The notes below the pieces were generated by a model that saw nothing but the letters and a program-made list of their open reading frames with translations, was not told the DNA's origin and searched no databases. DNA of 64,000 nucleotides, from NCBI GenBank assembly GCA_003389385.1, contig QQVM01000003.1:62001-126000 (forward strand), given 5' to 3'. Shown here piece by piece: positions 1-8,670 of this stretch (its first letter is position 1; every line of letters starts with the position of its first letter). The stretch comes from Bacteroidota bacterium (GTDB lineage: Bacteria; Bacteroidota; Bacteroidia; AKYH767-A; 2013-40CM-41-45). The position numbers were made by a program, and so were the translations under genes.

Positions 1-209
1 GATTTTTCTAAAGGAAATTGATTTTACCGCTTAATTTATGTACAGACTATAATCACATTATCAGTTTCAAATTTGACTACATAATTTGAATTTGGATAAT
101 AACAATTAATCCTTAATTTTAATAGGCTATTTCATGCACAGAATTATCAATTTCGGCCCTGATATTTTGATTGAAATTCAAGTTTGTTTCCAAAATAATT
201 TAAAGCTTT

Positions 210-3200
210 ATGAAAAAACAATTGCAAATTATTACTTGCTTTTTTACGATTGCTCTTCTCACCTGCATTGACCTGTATTCTCAAAACTGCAGTACAGATT
301 CGATTGTCCGAACTTTTTACTATTACCGAAACTCCCACATTGCTAGTGAGCTTTGGACAGACAGCTTTGATATCAGTACAAATCAAATGACTCACACCAG
401 GCAGGACTTCACTGATATGTCTGTCATATCACAAAGCAGCGGGTCTTTTGCAAGAAGATTTATCCAACGTAACAGCCTTGGCGACACGCTTGTGTATATG
501 AACCTGGGCACTTCTTTTCCTATATCAAAAATCGAAATCACATACGACACAGTCAGTAATGAGAAACTTAGCAGAAACACGTTTTCATATTCCGGCGGTT
601 GGATTCCAAGCCAAACTGAAAGTTGGACTTACAATGTCTCCAACCAACTTGTGCTGCATGAAAAATGGAGTGCCGCAACCGACTCGATTAGAATCACACA
701 TTCCTATTCCGGCAATCAGAAACAATCCATTTTACATGAAAGCTTTGACGGCAGTGGTTGGACGAATAATATTTTATACCTGATAACATATAATGCAGGA
801 ATCAGAGATTCCCTTCTTTTGAAAAAATGGGATTTACAAAGCAGTACCTGGGCCGACAGCTTATTTGGAATCTATAATCCCTTATTTAATTTTCAGGTAG
901 AACTCTCAGATACGGTTTTCAGTCCGGGCATTTTTAAAGTTTATCATCAGTTTTATGATACACTCGATAGATCCACCATAGAAATTGTTTCAGAAACAAA
1001 TACGGGGATAAATTTTACAAGTAGTACAACTGATAGATTCATTTACATACGATCCAACAAACTGGTAAGTCGCAATTCTCAATCCAATAATTCTGGCGGG
1101 CATGGCGAATACAATTATTCGTATAATCCGGCAGGATTAATAATCTACTGGGGATCAAGTACCGGCACCGGTGGGATCACAAGTTACTACAATACACATT
1201 ATTCATACGACAGCTTATACAGGAGAGCAACGGAAGAAAGTACATATTCATCTATGACTTCCTGGAGTAATACAAACTACATTTACTCTTATAGTTCCGC
1301 GAATAATATTGGTGTGACCATCGCACCTATCCGTCAATTTCAAAATGTCAGTTCAAAATATTTTTGTGCGGGAGACACTATGCAGCCTCTCGTGATTATT
1401 GATGGTGGATGCGGGCCTTATACCTACTTGTGGACGCCATCCACTGGACTATCTTCAGACACAGTTGCCAGTCCAATAATAACCCTTAGCAATGATTCAA
1501 TTGTCTACACGCTTACCGTGAGTGACACAAGTGGTAATGTCACTCAGGCAATTTTTGAAGCATTCCCTGTATCCACCACAAGCATTCAGTTCAATGCATA
1601 TACCACTTCAGCAGGTCCGGTAATGCTTCATGCCATGAATCCTTTCTGGGGAGCAACTTATCAATGGTATCTGAACGGAATTCTTGTTTATTCTTCCAAT
1701 GACAACTTCTATAATGCCACAACAACAGGATATTACAACGTAGTAATTGTAATACCCGGAAGGTGTAGCATCCATTCTGATACAGTTTGGGTGAATACTG
1801 ATGGTCCGGCAAGACTGTTTGGCAGAATATTTCTGGACAAAGATTCCAGTTGCTCCTTTACTCCGGGAGACTCACCGCTTACTGAACATAATTCCGAAAG
1901 ATTTTTTATTGAACACTTCTTTCGTGGTGAATTTTTAACAATACCTGACAGCAATGGCATGTTCAACCTACCCAGTGACACCGGGATTACCATATTAAAA
2001 ATCATCAAACCGTCTCAATTGTACTCAAACATTTGTGGCTTGTCGGATTCCATTATTGTTTCAGTTCAAAACTACGGAGATTCTATTCCGGGACTTGATT
2101 TTATTTACAGAAGAGACGCTTCCTGCAACTGGCTGGAAGTTTCAATCAGTACATCCCTGTTTCAATTATGTCAACCTGCAAAAATTCATGTAAAATATTT
2201 CAATAACAGTATACAGTCAGAGAATAACGGTGTCATCAGGCTGAATATACCCCCGGAGCTTACAATCCTTGGGGCAAATCTTCCATTTAATCAGATAAAT
2301 AATGCACTTATCTTCAATTTACCCGTTCTGGCACCATTTGAAAAATCACTTATAAATATAGATGCGGAAGTTTCATGTGACACAAGTCTTAATGCAGCCA
2401 CCCTTTGCATTGATGCTGAAATAAGCCCGAAAGACTATTGCCTGTTTAATCCTGGCAGTAATTGGGATGAGAGTAATATCAGGGTAAGCTCATATTGTTT
2501 GAATGATTCACAGGCTTGTTTCATCATCAGAAATGAAGCTTCGACAGCATCGGGCGATATGTCTGATTCTGCTTCCTGGAGATTATACGATGATAATGCA
2601 CTCCTGAATTTTGGTAATTTTAAGCTAGCCGCGTATCAGGATACAAGCATCTGTGTACCTTCTGACGGAAGTACGTACAGGCTTGAAGCAGATCAAACTT
2701 CAGGTTTCCCGGCTCTTGCGAACAGCGTATCAAACATTGAAAGATGCGGCCAGGCAAATTCGTATTCCTTAAACCAGATTAACCAAAATTACAAATCCGG
2801 AAATCTTCCATTTTATAAAAGTGCTTGTACTCAAATTACAAGTTTATCTAATAATAACAGAAAATCCGTCCAACCCTCTGGAGTTGGAATATCTAATTAT
2901 ATTGACATTGGCCAAAGAGTTAATTACCGAATAGATTTTCAGAATACCGGACCTGATACTGTGTTTTATCTTAAAGTAATTGATTTTTTAAACCCTGCAT
3001 ATTTTGATGTAAAAACTTTACAGTTTTCAGGCTCTTCCCATCCATGCAATTTTGAATTAACTAATAATACAGCATATTTCAAATTCACAAACATCCGTTT
3101 ACCTGACAGCACTACAGATCCTCTTGGCAGTATGGGATATGTTGAATTCAGTATTCTGTTCAACCAACAAATTTCAGGTACATACGCAATCAATTATGCA

Positions 3201-3998
3201 ACCATTTTATTTGATAATAATACCTTTATATCAACCAACATGGCTCGTATACTACCATGTACATTGAATTTTCCACTTATTCGGATAAGCTACGATTCAA
3301 GCTTTTGCATAGGAGATACATTGAGAGTTACCGCAACTTATTTTAATACCGGACCTAATCCTACATTTACTTGGAATGTAAATAATACTGTCTTTTCTAA
3401 CAACTCACCAATATTCGAATTTTCCGGAATTAAACCCAGTGATACAGTCTCTTGTCGCATGGCACTCAGCAACTATTGCTACTTCCCTCGCCCGGTATAC
3501 AGCAACAATCTCATTTTTCACAACTATTCAATTCCATTGCCGGTAATATCATTTATTACACCAGATCTTGTTTCAACTTCTGCATATTCCTATCAGTGGT
3601 TTATTGATCAAACAATAATTTCCGGGGCAAATGCGCAGTCATATCAACCTACTGTGAATGGAACATATACTGTGCAGGTTTGGGACTCTAACGGCTGTAC
3701 AGCTGTATCGGACCCCTATGTGTTCATCATTGGCGGAACTTCATTGACTGATATAAATCCGATATCTGTTTATCCGAATCCGGCAAATACATCAGTAATA
3801 ATTGAGTCAAAAATGCTTATTAATAAAATTATCCTGAAGGATATTTCAGGGAGAGAAGTATCCGGCAAAAACATTCAAATTGGAAACAAAGTAGCGTTCG
3901 ACATTCAAAATATCAAACCAGGAAAGTATTTATTAGGCGTCTACACAGAAGAAGGAGTATTCCACAAACCGCTAGTTATTATTCGGGATTCGGATTGA
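210..3998 (+). CDS. Large secreted T9SS cargo protein (type A sorting domain)
   Basis: A 1262-residue surface or secreted protein of unknown specific function. Residues 1-25 form a signal peptide ending LYSQ. The first ~370 residues are rich in Tyr, Ser and Thr and resemble repetitive secreted beta proteins. A PKD/SprB-like module lies near residues 385-455 (FCAGDTMQPLVIIDGGCGPY, then YLWTPSTG). Around residues 883-1008 there is a DUF7619-like conserved module (KSVQPSG, then RIDFQNTGPDTVFYLKVIDF). The C-terminus from about residue 1185 (SVYPNPANTSVIIES) is a type A T9SS sorting domain, which directs export across the outer membrane and attachment or release at the surface. No enzyme motif is visible. 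The gene stands alone and no clear promoter was found. The domain types are confident; the role is not known. Confidence 0.85.
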   Translation: MKKQLQIITCFFTIALLTCIDLYSQNCSTDSIVRTFYYYRNSHIASELWTDSFDISTNQMTHTRQDFTDMSVISQSSGSFARRFIQRNSLGDTLVYMNLGTSFPISKIEITYDTVSNEKLSRNTFSYSGGWIPSQTESWTYNVSNQLVLHEKWSAATDSIRITHSYSGNQKQSILHESFDGSGWTNNILYLITYNAGIRDSLLLKKWDLQSSTWADSLFGIYNPLFNFQVELSDTVFSPGIFKVYHQFYDTLDRSTIEIVSETNTGINFTSSTTDRFIYIRSNKLVSRNSQSNNSGGHGEYNYSYNPAGLIIYWGSSTGTGGITSYYNTHYSYDSLYRRATEESTYSSMTSWSNTNYIYSYSSANNIGVTIAPIRQFQNVSSKYFCAGDTMQPLVIIDGGCGPYTYLWTPSTGLSSDTVASPIITLSNDSIVYTLTVSDTSGNVTQAIFEAFPVSTTSIQFNAYTTSAGPVMLHAMNPFWGATYQWYLNGILVYSSNDNFYNATTTGYYNVVIVIPGRCSIHSDTVWVNTDGPARLFGRIFLDKDSSCSFTPGDSPLTEHNSERFFIEHFFRGEFLTIPDSNGMFNLPSDTGITILKIIKPSQLYSNICGLSDSIIVSVQNYGDSIPGLDFIYRRDASCNWLEVSISTSLFQLCQPAKIHVKYFNNSIQSENNGVIRLNIPPELTILGANLPFNQINNALIFNLPVLAPFEKSLINIDAEVSCDTSLNAATLCIDAEISPKDYCLFNPGSNWDESNIRVSSYCLNDSQACFIIRNEASTASGDMSDSASWRLYDDNALLNFGNFKLAAYQDTSICVPSDGSTYRLEADQTSGFPALANSVSNIERCGQANSYSLNQINQNYKSGNLPFYKSACTQITSLSNNNRKSVQPSGVGISNYIDIGQRVNYRIDFQNTGPDTVFYLKVIDFLNPAYFDVKTLQFSGSSHPCNFELTNNTAYFKFTNIRLPDSTTDPLGSMGYVEFSILFNQQISGTYAINYATILFDNNTFISTNMARILPCTLNFPLIRISYDSSFCIGDTLRVTATYFNTGPNPTFTWNVNNTVFSNNSPIFEFSGIKPSDTVSCRMALSNYCYFPRPVYSNNLIFHNYSIPLPVISFITPDLVSTSAYSYQWFIDQTIISGANAQSYQPTVNGTYTVQVWDSNGCTAVSDPYVFIIGGTSLTDINPISVYPNPANTSVIIESKMLINKIILKDISGREVSGKNIQIGNKVAFDIQNIKPGKYLLGVYTEEGVFHKPLVIIRDSD

Positions 3999-4330
3999 AT
4001 TAATACCGGGCAATAAGATTTCGCTCCTTTGAAGCTTTGTCCTATCAAATTCATTTGTTCGGTGTATATGGCGAATCTGCAATGCTAAGTGATAAATAAA
4101 TTGCCTATTCACTTATTGGATCAAATCTGAATGCATGATAAATTCTGTCATAGCGGTCGTTCAACTCCTAAGTTAAATTTCCAGGCGTTCCTTTATAGAT
4201 TTGATCAAGAAAGAATTTTAAAGACATTTTTCCTCTGCTTTCTGTCTCCAGCTTATATACAAGAATGTATCGCATAAAACACGGACTTATGTCGAATTTC
4301 CTTTCTTGCAATCACCAATTAAAATTGCAA
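3999..4330. other. Intergenic region without recognisable gene
   Basis: This stretch between the T9SS protein and the truncated ORF6N gene is AT-rich. I see no ORF with family resemblance, no strong hairpin with a T-run and no tRNA. An ORF start at 4265 only extends the ORF6N frame upstream without homology. Confidence 0.5.
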
Positions 4331-4627
4331 ATGAAAATTGATACAATTCCATCTAAAATCTACACGATATGGAATCAAAATATCACGCTTGATTTTGATC
4401 TCGCAGAACTATATAAAGTACAGACCAAGAATCTCAATTTAGCAGTAAAAAGGAACATAGATAGATTTCCCAAAGGCTTTATGTTTCGTTTAAGCAAAGA
4501 TGAGTGGAAAAGTTTGAGGTTGCAAATTGAAACCTCAAATGGTCGTAGTGGAGCCAGCTATTTGACTTATGCGTTTAGAGAACAAGGTTTGGTAATGCTG
4601 AGTGGGTTAACATCTTGTGTGGATTGA
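4331..4627 (+). pseudogene. Truncated ORF6N-domain protein
   Basis: This encodes about 98 residues of an ORF6N (KilA-N-like) domain, a presumed DNA-binding domain common in phage and Bacteroidota genes. The start at 4331 (MKIDTIPSKIY) is chosen because it aligns with the second copy at 6190; the frame stays open upstream to 4265. Shared motifs are LDFDLAELY, RFPKGFMF and EQGLVMLSG. After LSG the protein ends in LTSCVD, whereas the copy at 6190 continues for about 80 residues, so the C-terminal part is missing. The IS3 element begins 103 bp after the stop, so the insertion is not itself the break point. A 27-bp palindrome lies inside the gene at 4513-4539. It is probably non-functional, but a short DNA-binding product cannot be excluded. 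Confidence 0.7.
4513..4539. repeat. Palindrome inside truncated ORF6N gene
   Basis: The arms TTTGAGGTTGCAA and TTGAAACCTCAAA surround one central base. They match as an inverted repeat except for one pair. It lies at the same codons as the perfect palindrome at 6372-6398. Confidence 0.8.
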
Positions 4628-4730
4628 ATGCATTAAATTATTGCCTTAACTGAATTATTGCATCGCCTTGAAAGAATTGTTATTGATTACTTCAATATAC
4701 TAAAAAAATGGCATTAAAATTGGGATCCAT

Positions 4731-4768
4731 TGTAAGCTCCCCTTTTTTTCAGGCCATTTAAAAATGGA
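4731..4768. repeat. IS3 terminal inverted repeat, orfB side
   Basis: It begins TGTAAGCTCCCC and aligns in reverse complement with 5980-6016. It is preceded directly by CCAT, the target duplication. Confidence 0.85.
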
Positions 4769-4845
4769 TTATCGAAGTTAACATTTTCTGGTTTTCTGAT
4801 ATTGAAATGTTGATAAGTCAACCCGATGAAAATAAAAGAGACTTA

Positions 4846-5646
4846 TCAATATTTCAATATCCTAATATCATTTACTTTTTTCATTTCCTCGGGCGTTCGG
4901 TAATTCAATGCAGCATGAGGTCGGTTCGTGTTATAGTCCTGTTTCCACTCCAAGGCTTTTTCCCGCACTTCATCGATCGTTCGAAAAATATATGCGTTAA
5001 GCAATTCCTTACGGATGTTTCCATTGCAACGCTCGATGAATCCATTCTGCATTGGTTTGCCCGGTTGAATGAAGACCAGCGTGATTCGGTTTTCTTTGCA
5101 CCACATATCCAATGCATGTGAAATAAATTCTGGTCCGTTATCTACACGCATCATTTTAGGTAAGCCCCGGCTTTGCTTCAATGATTCCAAGACACGGATC
5201 AACCTTGCAGTTGGTAAACAACTGTCTGCTTCAATCCACAACACTTCCCGGTTATAATCATCCAGAATGTTCAACAAGCGAACTTTTCTTCCATCCCAAA
5301 GGCTGTCAGACATGTAATCTACGCTCCAGACCTGGTTGATTTCCTCAGGCTGGAACAATGCATGTTTTACCCTTGCCGGAAGCCTCTTCTTCATACGCCT
5401 TCTTATGTTCAGTCCCATTTTAGTATATACGTTGTATACCCGTTTGTGATTCCAAGTAAATTCCATGCGTCTTATACGATGGAAGCATTGCCAGAATCCG
5501 ATTGCCGGATGTTTTTCAATCAGTACTTGCAACTGCTCACGAACCGGTTGATTGGAATCTGGACGAGGAACATACTGATAATTGCTGCGTGGAATATTCA
5601 TTAACCGACAGGCCTGACGAATCGTTAGGTTTTTCTCTTCTACCAT
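4846..5646 (-). CDS. IS3-family transposase OrfB (DDE integrase domain)
   Basis: This is the catalytic half of an IS3-family transposase, normally made as an OrfAB fusion by -1 frameshifting. The 266 residues carry an N-terminal HTH_21-like region (RQACRLMNIPRSNY) and an rve integrase core. The catalytic triad is D110 (VWSVDYMSD), D169 (RVDNGPEF) and E205 (GFIERCNGN), with 35 residues between D169 and E205 as expected for the family. The typical end motif TNRPHAALNYRTPEE is present. The frame is open upstream of this ATG to the slippery site at 5685-5691, so the fused product would read through KVRRPAEKLAVARAMVEEK. Length and motifs indicate an intact enzyme that cuts and joins the 1286-bp element. 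Confidence 0.95.
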   Translation of the reverse strand: MVEEKNLTIRQACRLMNIPRSNYQYVPRPDSNQPVREQLQVLIEKHPAIGFWQCFHRIRRMEFTWNHKRVYNVYTKMGLNIRRRMKKRLPARVKHALFQPEEINQVWSVDYMSDSLWDGRKVRLLNILDDYNREVLWIEADSCLPTARLIRVLESLKQSRGLPKMMRVDNGPEFISHALDMWCKENRITLVFIQPGKPMQNGFIERCNGNIRKELLNAYIFRTIDEVREKALEWKQDYNTNRPHAALNYRTPEEMKKVNDIRILKY

Positions 5647-5660
5647 GGCTCTTGCTACTG

Positions 5661-5951
5661 CTAACTTCTCGGCAGGCCGCCGAACTTTTTTTCGTACACA
5701 TGTTTCATGGCATCGATCTCCAGGGTCATGTTGGCAACAATGCGCTTGAGCCGGGCATTTTCCTCTTCTAACTCCTTCACACGCCTCAATTCATTCACAT
5801 CCATGCCTCCATACTTGGCTTTCCAATTGTAAAATGTTTGATCGGCTATGCCGTGTTCACGGCATATGTCGCCAACCTTTCTGCCGTGCTCATGCTCCTT
5901 GAGGATGGCAACGATCTGTGATTCGGTAAATCTTGATTTTTTCATAGGCAA
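5661..5951 (-). CDS. IS3-family transposase OrfA (HTH, leucine zipper)
   Basis: This is the 96-residue DNA-binding subunit. An HTH_8/transposase_8 domain covers residues 1-60 (FTESQIVAILKEHEHGRKV, then QTFYNWKAKYGG), and a coiled coil or leucine zipper covers about 60-85 (LEEENARLKRIVANMTLE). It recognises the inverted repeats of the element and, when not frameshifted, usually limits transposition. It ends EKKFGGLPRS a few codons after the slippery run, which is the usual IS3 arrangement. Its start lies about 65 bp inside the right-hand inverted repeat. Confidence 0.93.
   Translation of the reverse strand: MPMKKSRFTESQIVAILKEHEHGRKVGDICREHGIADQTFYNWKAKYGGMDVNELRRVKELEEENARLKRIVANMTLEIDAMKHVYEKKFGGLPRS
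5685..5691 (-). promoter_or_regulatory. Programmed -1 frameshift site A AAA AAG
   Basis: On the minus strand the orfA codons GAA AAA AAG contain the canonical IS3 slippery heptamer in the correct register. After a -1 shift the frame reads GTT CGG CGG CCT and enters orfB without a stop. A short hairpin TCGGC/GCCGA lies directly after it. This is closer than the usual spacer, so its role as stimulator is doubtful. Confidence 0.8.
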
Positions 5952-5979
5952 TTAAATTTAGAGATTTGTTTTGATTTTC

Positions 5980-6016
5980 TCTATTTTTAATTGGCCGATT
6001 TTCAGGGAAGCTTACA
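5980..6016. repeat. IS3 terminal inverted repeat, orfA side
   Basis: It ends ...AGCTTACA at 6016 and is followed by CCAT (6017-6020), the target duplication. It also probably carries the promoter for orfA, but no clear -7 element was seen. Confidence 0.85.
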
Positions 6017-6189
6017 CCATGAATTGGTCTCTATCCAGTGTACAGCCAAGCATGATACATTAAATACATAATGTGATAAATTCTAACTGCACTGATGTGT
6101 ATTTAGTTTTCTTTAAATAAAATCCCGCACAAATAAGTTTCATTTTTTTCTGAAAAGATCCATTTTACGTTTAGAATTAAATAAAGAAT

Positions 6190-6693
6190 ATGCACTTATC
6201 AAATATTCAATCTCGAATTATTATAATACGGGAACAGAGGGTTATTCTGGATTACGATCTCGCAGAATTGTATGAAACAGAAACGAAAAGGCTGAAAGAA
6301 GCTGTTCGAAGACACATTGAAAGATTCCCGGAAGATTTTATGTTTGAACTGACCAATGATGAGTTTGAAACTTTGAGGTCGCAATTTGCGACCTCAAACC
6401 GAGGTGGCTCCAGATATCCTCCTTTTGCCTTTACCGAACAGGGTGTAGCGATGCTTTCCAGTGTACTAAACAGTAAAAAAGCCATCGATGTAAATATTGC
6501 AATCATGAGAACATTCGTTGCCTTAAGACTTCACTTTTTAAATCAAAATGAACTGGCAGACAAATTGAAAGAATTGGAGATAAAATATAATCAGCAGTTC
6601 AAGGATGTGTATGCCGCAATCAATTACTTATTGAATAAAGACAAATTGGATATAAGCCAAAAAGAGAGAAAGAAAATTGGGTTTAACCGATGA
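6190..6693 (+). CDS. ORF6N domain-containing DNA-binding protein
   Basis: This is a 167-residue protein with an ORF6N domain over residues ~5-95: VILDYDLAELYETETKRL, HIERFPEDFMFELTNDEF, PPFAFTEQGVAMLSSVLNS. A helical C-terminus follows (NIAIMRTFVALRL, then a Lys/Glu-rich coil). ORF6N proteins are common in phage and mobile regions of Bacteroidota and are thought to bind DNA; no target is known. The length is near that of complete family members, though some carry a longer C-terminus. It lies 173 bp beyond the IS3 element and is a paralogue of the truncated gene at 4331. A perfect 13+1+13 palindrome lies within the coding sequence at 6372-6398. Confidence 0.88.
   Translation: MHLSNIQSRIIIIREQRVILDYDLAELYETETKRLKEAVRRHIERFPEDFMFELTNDEFETLRSQFATSNRGGSRYPPFAFTEQGVAMLSSVLNSKKAIDVNIAIMRTFVALRLHFLNQNELADKLKELEIKYNQQFKDVYAAINYLLNKDKLDISQKERKKIGFNR
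6372..6398. repeat. Perfect 27-bp palindrome inside ORF6N gene
   Basis: The arms TTTGAGGTCGCAA and TTGCGACCTCAAA are perfect inverted copies around one T. It encodes the LRSQFATSN segment. Compared with 4513-4539, base 9 changes from T:A to C:G on both arms. Confidence 0.9.
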
Positions 6694-6809
6694 CGAACGA
6701 AACCAAAGGATCGGTTATCCTTTGCGCACTATTTCGATATAATAAGAATGCCAGAATAGAAAATCCGAATGAGCCATGTCCCAGATTGCTATATTGGTGC
6801 TTCCGAAAT

Positions 6810-8372
6810 TCAAATCTTTATCTCTTCTTCCTGTTTATTGAAGAAGTGATATTCCATGAAATGATAGTTATTGTTCGCGAGTACTTTCAGCTTGAATTTG
6901 TACTTCTTCTTCCACTTGTGCGCCATTGAATTTAAAAACAGTCCCTTGTTCAGATATGCTTCGATGAATGGATGCACAATCAGGACAAGTTCCTTTTCGT
7001 TCTGCTCTTGCACGAAATAGCGCAGGTTGTTTTCAATTTCATCGATCAGCAGTACGCTTGCTTTGATCTCGCCGGTACCCTCGCAGGCCGGACATTTTTC
7101 AACCGTGGTGATGTTTGTCTCGGGCCTTACTCGCTGACGCGTGATCTGAACCAGTCCGAACTTACTTGGAGGCAGGATAGTATGCTTTGCCCTGTCCTTT
7201 TTCATTTCGGTTCTCAGCTTTTCGAAGAGCGTTTTTCTGTTGGCGGCATTGTTGAGGTCAATAAAATCCACCACAATGATTCCTCCCATATCCCTCAGTC
7301 GCAGCTGCCTTGCAATTTCAGCTGCCGCATCCAGATTTACATTCAGGGCATTGATCTCCTGGCTGGCATCTCCGTCGGATTTGGTACGGCCTCCGCTGTT
7401 CACGTCGATAACATGCATGGCTTCGGTATGTTCGATGATGAGGTAGGCTCCGTTGGCCATGGTGACCGTTTTGCCAAAAGTGATCTTGATCTGCTTGTCG
7501 ATTCCAAACTGCTCGAATATTGGCAGGCGTCCTTTATACAGCTTTACAATATCCGTCTGCTCCGGAGCAATGCCACTGATATAGGATTTGATTTCCTCAA
7601 ACAGCACAGTTTCATTCACATGAATGGCGTTGAAATTTGGATTAAGCAGATCACGAAGTATGGTTGAAGTGCGATTCAGCTCACCCAGAATTTTGTAAGG
7701 AGGCTTGGCCGTTTGAAGAAGCTGAAAAGCACCTTTCCATTTTGCCACGAGATCCTGAATATCCTTGTCGAGTTCAGCAGTTTTTTTCCCTTCGGCAACA
7801 GTGCGCACTATGACTCCGAATCCCTTGGGTTTAATACTCATGGCGAGTCGCTTGAGTCGCTGTCTTTCTTCGGAGCTTTTTATCTTCTGGGAAATAGAAA
7901 CCGTATCAGAAAATGGCACCAGCACCACGAATCTTCCGGCAAGAGAAAGTTCCGAAGTAACCCTGGGGCCCTTTGATGAAATGGGCTCCTTTGCCACCTG
8001 CACCAATACCCACTGATTGCTTGTGAGCACCTGGTTTATCTTCCCGCCTTTGTTGATGTCGGCCTCCAGCTGAAAACCGTTGAGCAAAGGATCCGGGTTT
8101 TTACCGGTGGTAGTAAGTTTGATGAGTTTAAGCAGAGACTGGACCTGAGGACCCAGGTCAAGATAATGCAAAAAGGCGTCCTTCTCGTGTCCAACGTCCA
8201 CGAAAGCCGCATTCAGACCGGGAATGAGTTTCTTCACCCGACCCAGGTAGATATCACCCACCTGGTATCCCTGATCTTTTTTCTCGCTGTTTAACTCGAC
8301 CAATCGCTTTTCTTCAAGCAAAGCGATTTGAACCTCTCCAGGTGTCGAATTAATAACTAATTCGTTATTCAA
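6810..8372 (-). CDS. rng: Ribonuclease E/G family protein (RNase G)
   Basis: This endoribonuclease acts in rRNA 5' processing and mRNA decay. The 520-residue length fits RNase G rather than the longer RNase E. An S1 RNA-binding domain covers about residues 37-130 (VGDIYLGRVKKLIPGLNAAF). The metal-binding catalytic aspartates are D323 (HVIDVNSGG) and D369 (IIVVDFIDL), and the zinc-link motif CPAC is at C427 and C430. The start at 8372 gives the usual Bacteroidota N-terminus MNNELVINST. Downstream of HU, the TPR gene and the small basic protein, a terminator at 8528-8563 separates it from their operon, so it probably has its own promoter within 8373-8527. The family assignment is very secure. 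Confidence 0.96.
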   Translation of the reverse strand: MNNELVINSTPGEVQIALLEEKRLVELNSEKKDQGYQVGDIYLGRVKKLIPGLNAAFVDVGHEKDAFLHYLDLGPQVQSLLKLIKLTTTGKNPDPLLNGFQLEADINKGGKINQVLTSNQWVLVQVAKEPISSKGPRVTSELSLAGRFVVLVPFSDTVSISQKIKSSEERQRLKRLAMSIKPKGFGVIVRTVAEGKKTAELDKDIQDLVAKWKGAFQLLQTAKPPYKILGELNRTSTILRDLLNPNFNAIHVNETVLFEEIKSYISGIAPEQTDIVKLYKGRLPIFEQFGIDKQIKITFGKTVTMANGAYLIIEHTEAMHVIDVNSGGRTKSDGDASQEINALNVNLDAAAEIARQLRLRDMGGIIVVDFIDLNNAANRKTLFEKLRTEMKKDRAKHTILPPSKFGLVQITRQRVRPETNITTVEKCPACEGTGEIKASVLLIDEIENNLRYFVQEQNEKELVLIVHPFIEAYLNKGLFLNSMAHKWKKKYKFKLKVLANNNYHFMEYHFFNKQEEEIKI

Positions 8373-8527
8373 CTAAAAGTAGTTTATCACACCATTTCAG
8401 CCGCGGAAAACAGAATTTTCCTGAAAGAATTGTGCAGATCCGGAATCAAGATTACAGAAGACTCATCGACTGCAAAGAATCCTTTTTGAAAAACCGGCGC
8501 CGGAAAAGATCCGGCAGGCTGCACAAA

Positions 8528-8563
8528 ACAAAAAGAAGAGGCATCCGGGTGGATGCCCTTCTA
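8528..8563 (-). terminator. Rho-independent terminator after the HU operon
   Basis: On the minus strand, directly after the stop at 8564, the arms AGAAGGGCATCC and GGATGCCTCTTCT pair with one bulge around ACCC. The run TTTTTGTTTT follows. Confidence 0.85.
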
Positions 8564-8659
8564 TTATTTATTCTTCTTCTTGTGTCTGTTCTTTCTAAGA
8601 CGCTTCTTACGCTTGTGCGTAGCCATCTTATGTCTTTTTCTTTTTTTACCGCTTGGCAT
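8564..8659 (-). CDS. AURKAIP1/COX24-type small basic ribosome-associated protein
   Basis: A 31-residue, strongly basic protein that starts MPSGKKRKRHKMATHKRKKR and ends RKNRHKKKNK. It matches the short AURKAIP1/COX24 C-terminal domain proteins annotated throughout Bacteroidota. The mitochondrial homologue mS38 sits in the small ribosomal subunit, so a ribosomal role is likely (family knowledge, not shown here). The ATG lies 11 bp after the TPR gene stop and the terminator begins right after its own stop, which makes it the last gene of an HU-TPR-small protein operon. Gene callers with a length limit would miss it. Confidence 0.88.
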   Translation of the reverse strand: MPSGKKRKRHKMATHKRKKRLRKNRHKKKNK

Positions 8660-8670
8660 GATTCAAGTGT

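Larger units (their letters stand above)
4731..6016 (-). mobile_element. Complete IS3-family insertion sequence (1286 bp)
   Basis: The ends are imperfect inverted repeats of about 37 bp that start TGTAAGCTCCCCT at 4731 and, read inwards from 6016, TGTAAGCTTCCCTG. Later blocks GGCCA and TAAAAAT also match. The bases CCAT flank both ends (4727-4730 and 6017-6020), which is a 4-bp target duplication and marks a clean transposition rather than a rearranged remnant. Inside are orfA and orfB on the minus strand in overlapping frames, joined by an A AAA AAG frameshift signal. Both frames are intact, so the element looks capable of transposition. It inserted between two ORF6N genes without cutting a recognised frame. 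Confidence 0.92.

Noticed and set aside
4807-5121. Plus-strand ORF of 104 residues
   Set aside because: It lies antisense to the intact IS3 orfB and has no family resemblance.
6690-6929. A 79-residue ORF directly after the ORF6N gene
   Set aside because: It overlaps the 3' end of rng on the other strand and shows no protein-like pattern.
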